Below are positions 7,855 through 17,231 of a stretch of 61,834 nt of DNA, piece after piece. The notes beneath the pieces were generated by a model, which saw only the letters and a program-made list of their open reading frames with translations, was not told where the DNA came from and made no database searches. Location of the stretch: contig JAFDWZ010000012.1 of assembly GCA_018268195.1 (NCBI GenBank), forward strand, positions 1 to 61,834, read 5' to 3'. Both the position numbers and the translations under genes were made by a program. The DNA comes from Bacteroidota bacterium (GTDB taxonomy: Bacteria; Bacteroidota; Bacteroidia; AKYH767-A; OLB10). Each line of letters opens with the position of its first letter. Position 1 is the first letter of the stretch.

Positions 7855-9567
7855 TTAGCTGTTCATCGAAATAAGAAACTCTTCGTTGGACTTGGTTCCT
7901 CTTAGTCTTTCCTGCAGAAACTCCATTGCTTCCATCGGATTCATGTCGGCAAGGTGATTACGCAGCACCCACATGCGCTCCAGCATTTTTCTGTCGAGCA
8001 GCAGGTCTTCGCGTCTGGTGCTTGATGCAACCAAGTCAATAGCAGGATAAACACGCTTATTGCTGAGTTTGCGGTCTAATTGCAACTCCATGTTGCCGGT
8101 TCCTTTAAACTCTTCAAAAATAACTTCGTCCATTCGTGAACCTGTATCAATAAGTGCTGTGGCAATAATGGTGAGTGAGCCGCCTTTTTCAATTTTGCGT
8201 GCAGCACCAAAAAACCTTTTTGGCTTATGAAGTGCATTGGAATCCACACCACCTGACAATATTTTTCCTGATGCAGGAGCAGTAGTGTTATATGCACGTG
8301 CCAGACGTGTTATCGAATCTAATACAATAACCACATCATGTCCGCATTCCACCAAACGTTTAGCTTTTTCAAGTACAAGGTTGGCTATTTTCACATGCTT
8401 CTCAGCAGGTTCATCAAAGGTTGATGAAATTACTTCTGCTTTCACACTTCTTGCCATATCAGTAACCTCTTCAGGGCGCTCATCTATCAGCAATACTATC
8501 AGATATACTTCCGGATGGTTGGCTGCAATAGCGTTAGCAACTTCTTTGAGTAAAACAGTTTTTCCTGTCTTAGGCTGAGCTACTATAAGTCCTCTTTGTC
8601 CTTTACCAATTGGGGCAAACATGTCCATGATACGTGTGCTCATGGTGCTGTTTTCGCCTGAAAGATTTAATCGTTCAAATGGAAAGAGTGGGGTGAGGTA
8701 ATCAAAAGGAATTCGGTCACGAACAATAGTAGGCTCCAGTCCGTTTATCAGCTCCACCTTTGTCAGCGGGAAAAACTTCTCTCCTTCCCTCGGTGGGCGC
8801 ACTTTTCCTCTCACTGTATCGCCTGTTTTAAGTGCAAACGATTTTATCTGTGACTGACCTACATATACATCATCAGGTGAACTCAGATAATCATAATCTG
8901 ATGAACGTAAAAAGCCATAGCCTTCTTGCATTATTTCTAATACTCCTTCAGCTGTTATGACGTTGTCAAATTCAAAATAATCGTTGCTCTGATTTCTGAA
9001 TTGATTTTGTTGGTTGTTGTTTTGTTGTTGGTTGTTGTTTTGTTGTTGATTGTTGTTTTGGTCAGGGAATCTGCGTTCACGGTTTCTTTCGCGATGCTGA
9101 AATTCCTGTGGAGCTACCTTGGCCGGTTTTACTTCTGCAGGAGTAATTGTTTGCACAGGTTCTGCCGGTGCAGGAGGTGTAACGGTTTCGGTATTAGCTG
9201 AAATTCTTGCCGGTTCATTTCTTGCAGCAACACCTTCAGGAATCACTCTTTTTCTGCGTGGACGTTCTGCTTCATGCTGTGGTTTATCCGTATGGGTTTC
9301 AGTTTTTGTTTCAATTTGTGCAGTTGCCGGTTCTTCCACTTTAAGTTCTTTTTTCTCAGCCTTTGGTTTTTCTTCTTTCATTTTTTCGGGTTTGGTTTTC
9401 TCTTGCTTTTTGGTTTTTGCAAGTTCTGGATGTATGGCCTGATGGTCCAGTATTTTATAAATAAGGTCTTGTTTTTTCAAACCTTCATAGTGTTCTATGT
9501 TCAGTCCTTTGGCAATCTCACGCAAATCTGCAACGAGTTTGTCGCTAAGTTCAAGTATATCGTACAT
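7855..9567 (-). CDS. rho: Transcription termination factor Rho with long disordered insert
   Basis: Rho is the hexameric RNA-dependent ATPase that terminates transcription. At 570 residues it is about 150 longer than the E. coli protein. Residues 1-45 form the Rho N-terminal SAP-like domain. Residues ~50-195 are a low-complexity insert: Lys/Glu/Pro-rich, then Arg-rich, then a Gln/Asn tract at 169-195. The RNA-binding cold-shock domain spans ~203-280. The ATPase has Walker A AQPKTGKT (330-337), Walker [10 protein letters not shown] (412-420) and the [20 protein letters not shown] loop. All catalytic elements look intact. Rho of Bacteroides thetaiotaomicron carries a disordered insert at the same place that drives phase separation. 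It is divergent from the DUF4293 gene. Confidence 0.97.
   Translation of the reverse strand: MYDILELSDKLVADLREIAKGLNIEHYEGLKKQDLIYKILDHQAIHPELAKTKKQEKTKPEKMKEEKPKAEKKELKVEEPATAQIETKTETHTDKPQHEAERPRRKRVIPEGVAARNEPARISANTETVTPPAPAEPVQTITPAEVKPAKVAPQEFQHRERNRERRFPDQNNNQQQNNNQQQNNNQQNQFRNQSNDYFEFDNVITAEGVLEIMQEGYGFLRSSDYDYLSSPDDVYVGQSQIKSFALKTGDTVRGKVRPPREGEKFFPLTKVELINGLEPTIVRDRIPFDYLTPLFPFERLNLSGENSTMSTRIMDMFAPIGKGQRGLIVAQPKTGKTVLLKEVANAIAANHPEVYLIVLLIDERPEEVTDMARSVKAEVISSTFDEPAEKHVKIANLVLEKAKRLVECGHDVVIVLDSITRLARAYNTTAPASGKILSGGVDSNALHKPKRFFGAARKIEKGGSLTIIATALIDTGSRMDEVIFEEFKGTGNMELQLDRKLSNKRVYPAIDLVASSTRREDLLLDRKMLERMWVLRNHLADMNPMEAMEFLQERLRGTKSNEEFLISMNS
8998..9060. repeat. 18-bp tandem repeat inside rho (about three copies)
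   Basis: About three copies of an 18-bp unit (TTGGTTGTTGTTTTGTTG as read on the plus strand) encode the repeating Gln/Asn hexad on the minus strand. The second copy is essentially identical to the first; the third carries a substitution. Because the unit is a multiple of three, copy-number change would alter tract length without a frameshift. Confidence 0.8.
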
Positions 9568-9782
9568 GAATTAATGTAATTAATAAATAAAAATATAAGT
9601 GGCTTTGTAAAATTTAAACAGAAATGTTTTATGGATGCTGGAAATCTGAACGAGAAAAAATGAACAAGGTTTAACGTTCGGAATGCGTTGCAAACGTAAA
9701 ACAAAAAATCGGCTTGTGCAAATACTTTATGAAAATAAGTTGATTTCATGTACTATCTTTACCGCACAATATTTATTATCGC

Positions 9783-10241
9783 ATGATTCAACGTATTCAA
9801 ACAGCCTATTTGCTTCTATTCGTTATTTTTTGTGCAACTCTTTATGTGCTCCCGATATGCACAGTAGCTGAAGGTAGCGTGATGCACATTTTTTCCATTC
9901 GTGAATATCGCATTTTTGATGCTTCTGTTCTGAAAGAAATTTCTCCTGTTTATTCATTTAGCATTTACAATGCGGTGCTCATGGCACTTGGTTTGACGAT
10001 TATTTTTATGTTCAAAAACCGTAAACTGCAAATTCGCATGTGCAGCTTCCTTATTCTGGCCGTTGTTGTATTTATCTTACTTGTTTTTCAAAAGGCCGAC
10101 CATTTGGTGGAAAGTAATGCTAAACCTATTTATAACCTCGGCATGTATCTATTGGTGGTTTCTGTGTTATGGATATACTTAGCCATGCGCGCAATAAGTA
10201 AGGATGAAAAGTTGGTTCGCTCGGCTGACAGGTTAAGGTAG
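9783..10241 (+). CDS. DUF4293 family membrane protein
   Basis: This 152-residue protein has four predicted membrane helices and the family hallmarks: an MIQRIQTAYLLL start and a C-terminal AISKDEKLVRSADRLR-like motif. DUF4293 proteins are confined to Bacteroidota and commonly sit divergently beside rho, as here. The function is unknown. The rho start lies 215 bases away, so the two genes probably have back-to-back promoters in that gap. Confidence 0.8.
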   Translation: MIQRIQTAYLLLFVIFCATLYVLPICTVAEGSVMHIFSIREYRIFDASVLKEISPVYSFSIYNAVLMALGLTIIFMFKNRKLQIRMCSFLILAVVVFILLVFQKADHLVESNAKPIYNLGMYLLVVSVLWIYLAMRAISKDEKLVRSADRLR

Positions 10242-10362
10242 AATTGTAAAAACAATTCCCGAAGAGAGTAGATTCTTTTTCTGTGTTGCACAAATAACAC
10301 TAAATCTAATGTCCGGTTTAATTAAATTTACCATAGCATACTTGTAGAAATACTTCATAAAT

Positions 10363-11196
10363 ATGAAAAAATCTTTTTTGTTGTTGTTGTTTGTTTCACT
10401 GATATTTTCTGGTTGCACAAAATATTATATTCAGATTTTTGACACTTTGCCAAAAGAAGGTCAGTCAAATATTAAGCTTGATAATGAGTATTATGAATAT
10501 GAATCCGACACCCTAAAAATAGTCTATGAATTTTGGGCATCGAGAGGTGTGATGGCATTTTCAATTTATAACAAGACAGGTGCTCCAATTTATATTGACT
10601 GGAAAAAATCATCCTTCATTTATAACAGCAAAAAACTAAACTATTGGAATGATGAACAAACAACCAATTCTGTAGGATTATCTTATGAAAAAGGTTATTA
10701 CTACAACGGGCCGTTAGTACTTCCCGGGTTTGGGCTATACGAAGGATACAAAATGGAAGCCTCAAAAGCAAAAACAACCAAGCCTGAACGTGTAGCAATG
10801 ATTCCACCTCATTCATACATTTATCCCGACATAAATTTTTCTTTGTTCAATGATTTCAAATTTAGATTTGGTGACAGAACATTCGCTTTAATAACAAATC
10901 GTAATGATATACCATCGGAGAAAACTATAGAATATACTGAAGAATTCAACTATCAATTGTCTCCAATAAAGTTTAGAAACTTTCTTGCCTTTTCATTTTC
11001 TGATGAGAATCCATCGTTCTTTTTTATCGAAAACGAATTTTATGTTAACTCAGTAAAAGAAATGGAATACAAACATTATAGAGGTAAGGTTGTTAAAACG
11101 AGTAATGGAGTAGAGGTTTATAGCAAGCCATTAAAGAGCAAACACAAGTTTTATATTGATTTGAAAAACTCAGAAAGAACCAGATTTAAAAAATAG
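10363..11196 (+). CDS. Predicted lipoprotein of unknown function
   Basis: I do not recognise this 277-residue protein. It starts with a lipoprotein signal peptide whose lipobox is LIFSGC, placing the lipidated cysteine at residue 18, so it should be membrane-anchored. The rest is rich in Tyr, Phe, Lys and Asn with predicted beta strands and no known catalytic motif. It stands alone: 121 bases follow the DUF4293 stop and nearly 300 non-coding bases follow it. Confidence 0.6.
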   Translation: MKKSFLLLLFVSLIFSGCTKYYIQIFDTLPKEGQSNIKLDNEYYEYESDTLKIVYEFWASRGVMAFSIYNKTGAPIYIDWKKSSFIYNSKKLNYWNDEQTTNSVGLSYEKGYYYNGPLVLPGFGLYEGYKMEASKAKTTKPERVAMIPPHSYIYPDINFSLFNDFKFRFGDRTFALITNRNDIPSEKTIEYTEEFNYQLSPIKFRNFLAFSFSDENPSFFFIENEFYVNSVKEMEYKHYRGKVVKTSNGVEVYSKPLKSKHKFYIDLKNSERTRFKK

Positions 11197-11493
11197 AATT
11201 CAACAACCAACCGCGACCTATGAAAAATCAATGTTAAGGAACAGTAGTTTATTTCAGAGCAAAGGATATGAATAAACTGCGTGGCTATTTACGCAGTATT
11301 GCGAATAAGAATCAGGAGTGAATTATCCATTTTCATTTCTGCTCATTGTAAAATGGTTTACCTTTTCAGCTTTTGTACTTCACTTATTCCAATCAGACAT
11401 AATTGATGTATAGTAAATTGGAGCGACTGCGTTGTTCATTGCAGCTCAGTAGTAATAATCTTAATATTATGGTTGTTAAAAGGGTGAAATAGA
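11197..11493. other. Non-coding stretch, nothing recognised
   Basis: 297 bases lie between the convergent ends of the lipoprotein and phosphoesterase genes. There is a short hairpin, CTGCGT...ACGCAG near 11277-11296, without a U tract. I see no coding frame with family resemblance and no RNA gene. Confidence 0.45.
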
Positions 11494-12027
11494 TTATTGT
11501 GATTGCAGAATATTCAAATTATCTAAAGAGCCTCTTGGCCCAAGTTCAATAACGTCCACATCTTTTATGGTTTTGTTTTCAATACTGAACATCACCATTG
11601 TTCTTATATGATGAAACCCGTGAATACCTGCAGCACCGGGATTGATATGCAGCAATCCAGGAATAGTTTTGTCAGGCATCACTTTTAATATATGTGAGTG
11701 TCCGCTGATGAATAAATCCGGTTTGCTGATTTTAATTTCATCTTTTACCTGTGGGGCATAATGTCCGGGATATCCACCTATGTGCGTCATCCAAATATTT
11801 AAACCTTCACATGAAAATTTCTGATGCAAAGGATGTATGGCTCGTATTTGATGTCCGTCAATATTTCCGTAAACACCTTTAAGCGGTTTTGTTTTACTAA
11901 GGATGTCCGATACTTCAATGTTGCCAAAATCTCCTGCATGCCACACTTCATCAGCCTTGTGCACATATTTGAGAATTTTCTCATCTAAGAAACTGTGCGT
12001 GTCTGAAAGCAGAGCTATACGTTTCAC
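11494..12027 (-). CDS. YfcE/MJ0936-type metallophosphoesterase
   Basis: This 177-residue calcineurin-like phosphodiesterase has the ordered metal motifs LLSDTHS (D-x-H), HAGDFG (GD-x), VYGNIDG (GN-x-D) and FISGHSHILK (GH-x-H). Its length equals the single-domain YfcE/MJ0936 group, which hydrolyses phosphodiesters in vitro and whose physiological substrate is unclear. It begins with GTG, and this start overlaps the wecE-like stop by 4 nt (GTGA), so it is the last gene of a leftward unit. No signal peptide is present, so it is cytoplasmic. Confidence 0.85.
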   Translation of the reverse strand: MKRIALLSDTHSFLDEKILKYVHKADEVWHAGDFGNIEVSDILSKTKPLKGVYGNIDGHQIRAIHPLHQKFSCEGLNIWMTHIGGYPGHYAPQVKDEIKISKPDLFISGHSHILKVMPDKTIPGLLHINPGAAGIHGFHHIRTMVMFSIENKTIKDVDVIELGPRGSLDNLNILQSQ

Positions 12028-13154
12028 TTCTCAAAAAATTCTGAAATGCTTTTACAGATTAACTCAATTTGTTCTTTCGTTAAATCGTAATACATCGGCA
12101 AACGAAGCAAGGTATTGGTAAGTTCGTCAGCTACGGGCAGGTCGCGCCCGTCATGTAATTTTTCGTAGTAAACCGATTTGTGCAGAGAGATATAATGAAA
12201 CACTGCATGTATATCTTTTGATTTGAGATGTGCTATCAATCCGGATCTGGTATTCAGGTCAGAGAGCACAATATAAAACATGTGTGCGTTATTGGTTGCA
12301 TACTCCGGAATGTGAGGTAGCTTTAAAAATCCTTTTTGCTCTAAGGGCTTCAGTAATTCGAAATACTGTTCCCATAATTGTTTGCGCTTGTTCTGAATTT
12401 TTTCAGTTTGTTCTAATTGAGCCAGCAATACGGCTGCAATAATTTCGCTCGGTAAAAATGAGGAGCCTACATCTACCCATCCGTATTTATCAACTTCTCC
12501 TCTGAAAAAAGCAGAGCGGTTGGTTCCTTTTTCACGGATAATTTCAGCCCGTTTAACAAATCTTTCATCATTCACCACCAGCATGCCACCTTCGCCACTG
12601 ATAATATTTTTAGTGTCGTGAAAAGAAAATGCTGCCAGATGACCTATACTTCCCAAAGGCTTTCCTTTGTAATACGAATCAATTGCCTGTGCTGCATCTT
12701 CTACAACAAATAGGTTGTGCTTTTCAGCAATTTGCATAATAGCATCCATATCACAAGCTACACCGGCATAATGTACGGGCACAATTGCTTTGGTTCGTGA
12801 TGTAATCAGCGCTTCAATTTTTGTAGCATCTATATTTCCTGTTAGTGAATCACTGTCTGCAAAAACAATTTTAGCACCTCGCAAGACAAAAGCGTTAACA
12901 GTTGAAACAAAGGTGTAGGAGGGAGCAATCACTTCATCACCGGGCTGAATGTTCAGCAGTATGGCGCATGCTTCTAATGCATCTGTACATGAGGTAGTAA
13001 GCAATGCTTTTCTGAAACCATATTTTTCGGTAATCAGTTTATGACAGCGTTTGGTAAATTCACCATCACCTGAAAGTTTTCCGGCAAGGAATGCTTCCCT
13101 TATGTAATCAATTTCTTTTCCTGTTAAGTGCGGCTTGTTAAATGGTATCGTCAT
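12024..13154 (-). CDS. WecE-like dTDP-sugar aminotransferase (DegT/DnrJ/EryC1 family)
   Basis: This PLP-dependent sugar aminotransferase of 376 residues has the same length as E. coli WecE (RffA), which makes dTDP-4-amino-4,6-dideoxygalactose for surface polysaccharide. Visible features are the start IPFNKPHLTGKE, the PLP phosphate-binding TTSCTDALEA, VVEDAAQAI with the ring-contacting Asp, and the Schiff-base lysine in SFHDTKNIISGEGG. It lies 7 nt downstream of a 1,337-residue T9SS protein gene and overlaps the phosphoesterase. Known biology gives a loose link: PorR, a DegT-family protein in Porphyromonas, makes part of the A-LPS that anchors T9SS cargo. No other sugar-nucleotide gene is adjacent. 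Confidence 0.85.
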   Translation of the reverse strand: MTIPFNKPHLTGKEIDYIREAFLAGKLSGDGEFTKRCHKLITEKYGFRKALLTTSCTDALEACAILLNIQPGDEVIAPSYTFVSTVNAFVLRGAKIVFADSDSLTGNIDATKIEALITSRTKAIVPVHYAGVACDMDAIMQIAEKHNLFVVEDAAQAIDSYYKGKPLGSIGHLAAFSFHDTKNIISGEGGMLVVNDERFVKRAEIIREKGTNRSAFFRGEVDKYGWVDVGSSFLPSEIIAAVLLAQLEQTEKIQNKRKQLWEQYFELLKPLEQKGFLKLPHIPEYATNNAHMFYIVLSDLNTRSGLIAHLKSKDIHAVFHYISLHKSVYYEKLHDGRDLPVADELTNTLLRLPMYYDLTKEQIELICKSISEFFEK

Positions 13155-13161
13155 TAATTAC

Positions 13162-16100
13162 CTAATTTTTTATAAAATTAATATGATGAACACTTTCTGT
13201 TGTACGCAATTCAACAATGTAAGTTCCCTTAGTCAAATAGGGCACCGGAAAATTGTAACTGCTATATCCTGATTCAATTGCACCATTGTAAAGAGATTTT
13301 ACTTTTTTTCCTGAAACATCATATAAAGATATAGTGGCTTCAGAACTTACAGGTTGGTTTATTTGTAGCAACAAATTATCCTTCACAGGATTTGGCGATA
13401 CGGTAACATGCGTATTTTCATGGTCTAATGAAATACATTTTTCATTATTCTCAGGGTTGACATCGGCACCGTCATTAACTGATATGATGTTTATACACAC
13501 ATAGTCAGGTAAATGATCTGATTTTACTTTTGTGTTCAACGTATATGTTTTTTCAGCACCTATGGGAATATTGAATTGTGCACTTTCAACGAAGGTGCTT
13601 TTTCCTTCAGCCATAACTTTGAGTTCGAAATTGTTTACGGTGGCATTTCCGAAGTTTGATATCTTGGTTTTTAGTGTGAGATAATCATTGTCCATTGAAT
13701 AGCTAATATCTTTTAACCACAAATCGGCAAATGGAATAATTACGTCATAGAGTTGTTGCTGTTGTGCAGAGCATCCGAAAATACTGATGGCAGTAAGTGT
13801 TACTGCATAAGTGCCGGTATCAGTATAAAGATGTGTTGCATTTACCGCATTGCTGATGGCAGAGCCATCGCCAAAATTCCATTCGTATTGCGAAGCTCCG
13901 GAGGAATTGTTTAAAAATTGTATGGTATTATCAGGAGCTCCGGTTGAAGGTAATATGCTGAATAATGCTTGTGGCGCAGGTTTGATGTTGATAACGGTAT
14001 GCATGGAGTCATTACAAGCTCCAGCAGCATTGGCAGTTAACCAAATGGTATAATTTCCCGGAGTTGAATAAGTGTGCGAAGCCATTGAATCAGTCGAAGT
14101 TTGTCCGTCACCAAAATTCCACAGCCAGCTAAGCACATTGCTGTTATTCATGTTGGTTTGATTCATAAACTGTACTGATTCGTTCTGACAAATTCCATTT
14201 GAAATAAAAGATACTATAGGTCTGTTATAAATGGTAAGTGTATCAAATTTAACATTCTGACAACCGAAGGAATCAACTACTGCAAGAGAAAGCGGGTAAC
14301 TGCCGTTAGCAGTATAAGCATGCGTTGCATTTGGTGTAAACGAATAAGAGTTATCGCCAAACGACCACGTCCAGGCATAAGCTGCAATGTTATTAATAGG
14401 CAGATAAGTAAACGAAGTAGTTTGCCCTTTACAAATTCCACTGTAACTGAAAGTAAAATCAGGTTGAGGTTTTATATTAAAAAATTCAGTTTGCGTAGAA
14501 CTACATCCATTACCCGTTATTACTGTGAGCGTAGCAGAAGCAGGTCCTGCATTGCTGAAAATTTGATTTGGTGCAGGGAGGGTGCTGGTGTTTCCGTTAC
14601 TGAATTGCCAGCTCCATTGATTGATAAATCCGTTACCGATATAACTTGTGTCAAGAAAATATACTTCTGTATTCTGACATTGTAATGGCTGAATAATAAA
14701 ACCTGCAACAGGGTTTTCAAATATATTAACGATATGCTTAATAGTATCGGAGCAACCATTGTTGGCAGTGATCTGCAACAGGGCAGTGTAATTTCCCGGT
14801 AGATTATAGGTATGTGTAGTGTTTTGCGATGAAGCAGTACTGCCATCACCGAAATACCATGACCAGTTGGTAATAGTCAATCCTGACGGAACGGTTGAGG
14901 AATCAGTGAAAGATAAATTAGCTCCTACACAGCCATCAGTTGTAGCAAATGCTGCTGTAGGTCCGGGAGTGATGTTGATGGTTTGACTGAGTGATGAAGA
15001 GCAATCATTACCTGCAGAAACAGTGAGTGTAACTGTAAATGGTCCTGATCCTGTATAAGCATGTACAGGATTTTGTGCATGTGAGGTATCTCCATCACCA
15101 AAATCCCAAAGCCATGAATAAAGATTGTTTCCGGTAGTAGCATCAGTAAATGCAACCGGATTGCGTTGACAGTTGTTTGTCGGAAAACTGAAATTTACAG
15201 TTGGAGGTGTCGAAATAATAACATTTTGTACAAGCGTATCCGTACAACCCAGATTGGAATAAACAATGAGTGAAACAGGATAGATGCCTGCTCCCGGATA
15301 TGCATAAACAGTATCAGTCTGCTGACTGGTAACTCCTGAAATTCCCAAATCCCAGAGATAGGTTAAAGGGCTTCCGTCATCAATGGTTGAAGTATTGTTA
15401 AAATGCACCGTATCGCCTTCGCATGTGTTGGTTGATGTAAAAACACTCTGAGGAGTAGAGTGCACAACCACAGGCAGCCAAGTGGTATCTGTACATCCGT
15501 CATTGGCTGTTGCAATCAGTTGTGCGTAATAAGTGTTTCCTTGTTGGTAAGTGTAAACAGGGTTCTGATCAAAAGAAACAGGAGAGCCATCTCCAAAATT
15601 CCATTGCCATGACTGTATTCCTGAAACCGAATAGGATGAATCAGAAAATACAGTTGGTGATAATGCACATGCAACCGTAGCGCTGAAGTTTACAACCGGT
15701 AATGCTTTTATGGTAACAGGGATGATAGTGTCTTTTTCGCAACCTGCGGTAATAGTTAATTTTACCTGATAGGTGCCTGGTGCATTAAACTGATGATATG
15801 GAAATTGAAGTGTGGATGTGGTCCCATCATCAAAATCCCAAAACCATCCTGTAACAGGACCTGAGGGTGAAGAGGATAAATCGGTAAATGAAATACTATC
15901 GTTAACATCAAAACAAAGGTTGTTACTAAAGGAGAATTTCGCTACCGGCCCATTGATGATATATACACTGTCGTAAGCAACAGACTGATATCCGTTTGTG
16001 TCTGTTACCGTCAATGAAAATTTATTCCATCCGGTATTGAAGTAAGTAAAGTTGGGGGTTGAAGCTTCACTGTAAAATGAAATGCAGGAATCGGCATAAA

Positions 16101-17175
16101 TCTGCTCTACAAAATTCAGTGATGGAACATCATTCACTACTAATTTGGTATAAGATGAATCGGTGAGGGATTCAATTTGATTAGGGCCGAAATAAAAAGT
16201 AGGAGATGTGTTTACTGTAGGCGTAGCATTAAAGTCATTATTTGCAAACTGAAGATATTTCAGTTGCTTGTTGGCTGAGTCGGTGAAATATACAAAGTAA
16301 CTTTCATATTCCTGTGAAATACAAACTGATTTATTACCTGATGAACCTGTACCGCTGTAGTTTTGTGCTGTGGGTGCTGCATTCAACCCTGATGAAAACA
16401 ACAGTTTGATGATATCGCCACTTTGTGCATCAGAAAGAAATGCAACAGGCGGATTACAGGTTAAAGAAATATCAATATCCGTTAAACTTCCTGCTCCTGG
16501 AACACTAAAAGTGTAAAGTTCAACAGGTGTGTTAACCATAGAATTTCCGAAGGACAGACAGGTTACTGTACCATTTCCTCGATTGGTTACAAAAGCATAA
16601 AAGGTTTGATTATTTTTTATTAATCTGATATCGGTTGGATTGGATAATGAAGCAATGGCTGACAATGGTGTAACCACCGGTGCATTTAATATTCCACCAG
16701 GAAATGATACTAACGAAACGGAGTTCGTAGGTGAATAACATGCAAGTGCATAAACTGTGGAATCGCCTTCGACAATAAAATCAAAACAATTAAACTTGGG
16801 AAATGGGCCGAAAACCTGAGCATTAAAAGGTCGTGTTGAGAGATGATTGCCAATGGTTCCTATAGCTAAGTTATTATTTATAGTATCCATTGAAATCATA
16901 TAGTATTCCGTACCCACTTTCAATAAATCAAAATCGGTCATTGTGGATAATGTGTAATTGGAATAGCGGTAAAACTGATATAAGGTTAACCCGTGTTGTT
17001 CTTTGGGGCAGAAATCCCATTTATAAGTAAGACCATTGCCGGTGGAGGTGTTTACCAGAGGCAGTGGTGTGCCGCTACAGGCCGTATCGGGAAGATTGAA
17101 AGAAGCTACAGGGCATTGTGCAAAGCCACTGATGTGAAAGACTATTAACAACAGCGACAGGAATATTCTTCGCAT
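13162..17175 (-). CDS. Giant secreted protein: propeller-like N-terminus, nine PKD domains, T9SS sorting domain (1,337 aa)
   Basis: A signal peptide ends near FAQ at residues 18-20. Residues ~60-380 form a repetitive beta-rich region resembling a beta-propeller. Nine PKD domains of about 80-85 residues follow (~410-1150), each with a W-x-[FL]-x-[DN]G motif such as WDFDDGTTS, WNFGDGS and WYFGDGS. Two copies have degenerate turns (WDLGIS, WQFSNGN). A CARDB-like domain and a T9SS C-terminal domain (VSPNPVKDNLLLQIN...SGKKVKSLY...KGTYIVEL) complete the protein. It is expected on or outside the outer membrane, with an adhesive or spacer role; no enzyme domain is seen. It is the first gene of a unit with the WecE-like and phosphoesterase genes. 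Confidence 0.85.
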   Translation of the reverse strand: MRRIFLSLLLIVFHISGFAQCPVASFNLPDTACSGTPLPLVNTSTGNGLTYKWDFCPKEQHGLTLYQFYRYSNYTLSTMTDFDLLKVGTEYYMISMDTINNNLAIGTIGNHLSTRPFNAQVFGPFPKFNCFDFIVEGDSTVYALACYSPTNSVSLVSFPGGILNAPVVTPLSAIASLSNPTDIRLIKNNQTFYAFVTNRGNGTVTCLSFGNSMVNTPVELYTFSVPGAGSLTDIDISLTCNPPVAFLSDAQSGDIIKLLFSSGLNAAPTAQNYSGTGSSGNKSVCISQEYESYFVYFTDSANKQLKYLQFANNDFNATPTVNTSPTFYFGPNQIESLTDSSYTKLVVNDVPSLNFVEQIYADSCISFYSEASTPNFTYFNTGWNKFSLTVTDTNGYQSVAYDSVYIINGPVAKFSFSNNLCFDVNDSISFTDLSSSPSGPVTGWFWDFDDGTTSTLQFPYHQFNAPGTYQVKLTITAGCEKDTIIPVTIKALPVVNFSATVACALSPTVFSDSSYSVSGIQSWQWNFGDGSPVSFDQNPVYTYQQGNTYYAQLIATANDGCTDTTWLPVVVHSTPQSVFTSTNTCEGDTVHFNNTSTIDDGSPLTYLWDLGISGVTSQQTDTVYAYPGAGIYPVSLIVYSNLGCTDTLVQNVIISTPPTVNFSFPTNNCQRNPVAFTDATTGNNLYSWLWDFGDGDTSHAQNPVHAYTGSGPFTVTLTVSAGNDCSSSLSQTINITPGPTAAFATTDGCVGANLSFTDSSTVPSGLTITNWSWYFGDGSTASSQNTTHTYNLPGNYTALLQITANNGCSDTIKHIVNIFENPVAGFIIQPLQCQNTEVYFLDTSYIGNGFINQWSWQFSNGNTSTLPAPNQIFSNAGPASATLTVITGNGCSSTQTEFFNIKPQPDFTFSYSGICKGQTTSFTYLPINNIAAYAWTWSFGDNSYSFTPNATHAYTANGSYPLSLAVVDSFGCQNVKFDTLTIYNRPIVSFISNGICQNESVQFMNQTNMNNSNVLSWLWNFGDGQTSTDSMASHTYSTPGNYTIWLTANAAGACNDSMHTVINIKPAPQALFSILPSTGAPDNTIQFLNNSSGASQYEWNFGDGSAISNAVNATHLYTDTGTYAVTLTAISIFGCSAQQQQLYDVIIPFADLWLKDISYSMDNDYLTLKTKISNFGNATVNNFELKVMAEGKSTFVESAQFNIPIGAEKTYTLNTKVKSDHLPDYVCINIISVNDGADVNPENNEKCISLDHENTHVTVSPNPVKDNLLLQINQPVSSEATISLYDVSGKKVKSLYNGAIESGYSSYNFPVPYLTKGTYIVELRTTESVHHINFIKN

Positions 17176-17213
17176 TTAAAGGTGGTTTTTTAAAATTGAA
17201 AAGTAAATGTATA

Positions 17214-17221
17214 TAAATTTG
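17214..17221 (+). promoter_or_regulatory. Candidate -7 element for rdgB
   Basis: TAAATTTG fits the TAnnTTTG element. The only TTG upstream (17196-17198) is 15 nt away, slightly short. If real, the transcript would begin only a few bases before the ATG at 17232, making it nearly leaderless. Confidence 0.35.
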
Positions 17222-17231
17222 ACGATTAAAA

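Noticed and set aside
8237..9579. Long reading frames on the plus strand across the rho gene (up to 113 codons)
   Set aside because: They are antisense shadows of rho. Their composition follows its codon bias, they have no family motifs, and rho is intact on the other strand.
11277..11296. Hairpin CTGCGT...ACGCAG after the orphan lipoprotein gene
   Set aside because: It lacks a U tract and lies about 80 nt past the stop, so it cannot be called a terminator on this evidence.
13162..17175. Regular repeats in the PKD gene that might suggest a repeat array or CRISPR
   Set aside because: The periodicity (~245-255 bp) is that of PKD domains at protein level. The DNA copies are diverged and no short direct repeat with spacers is present.
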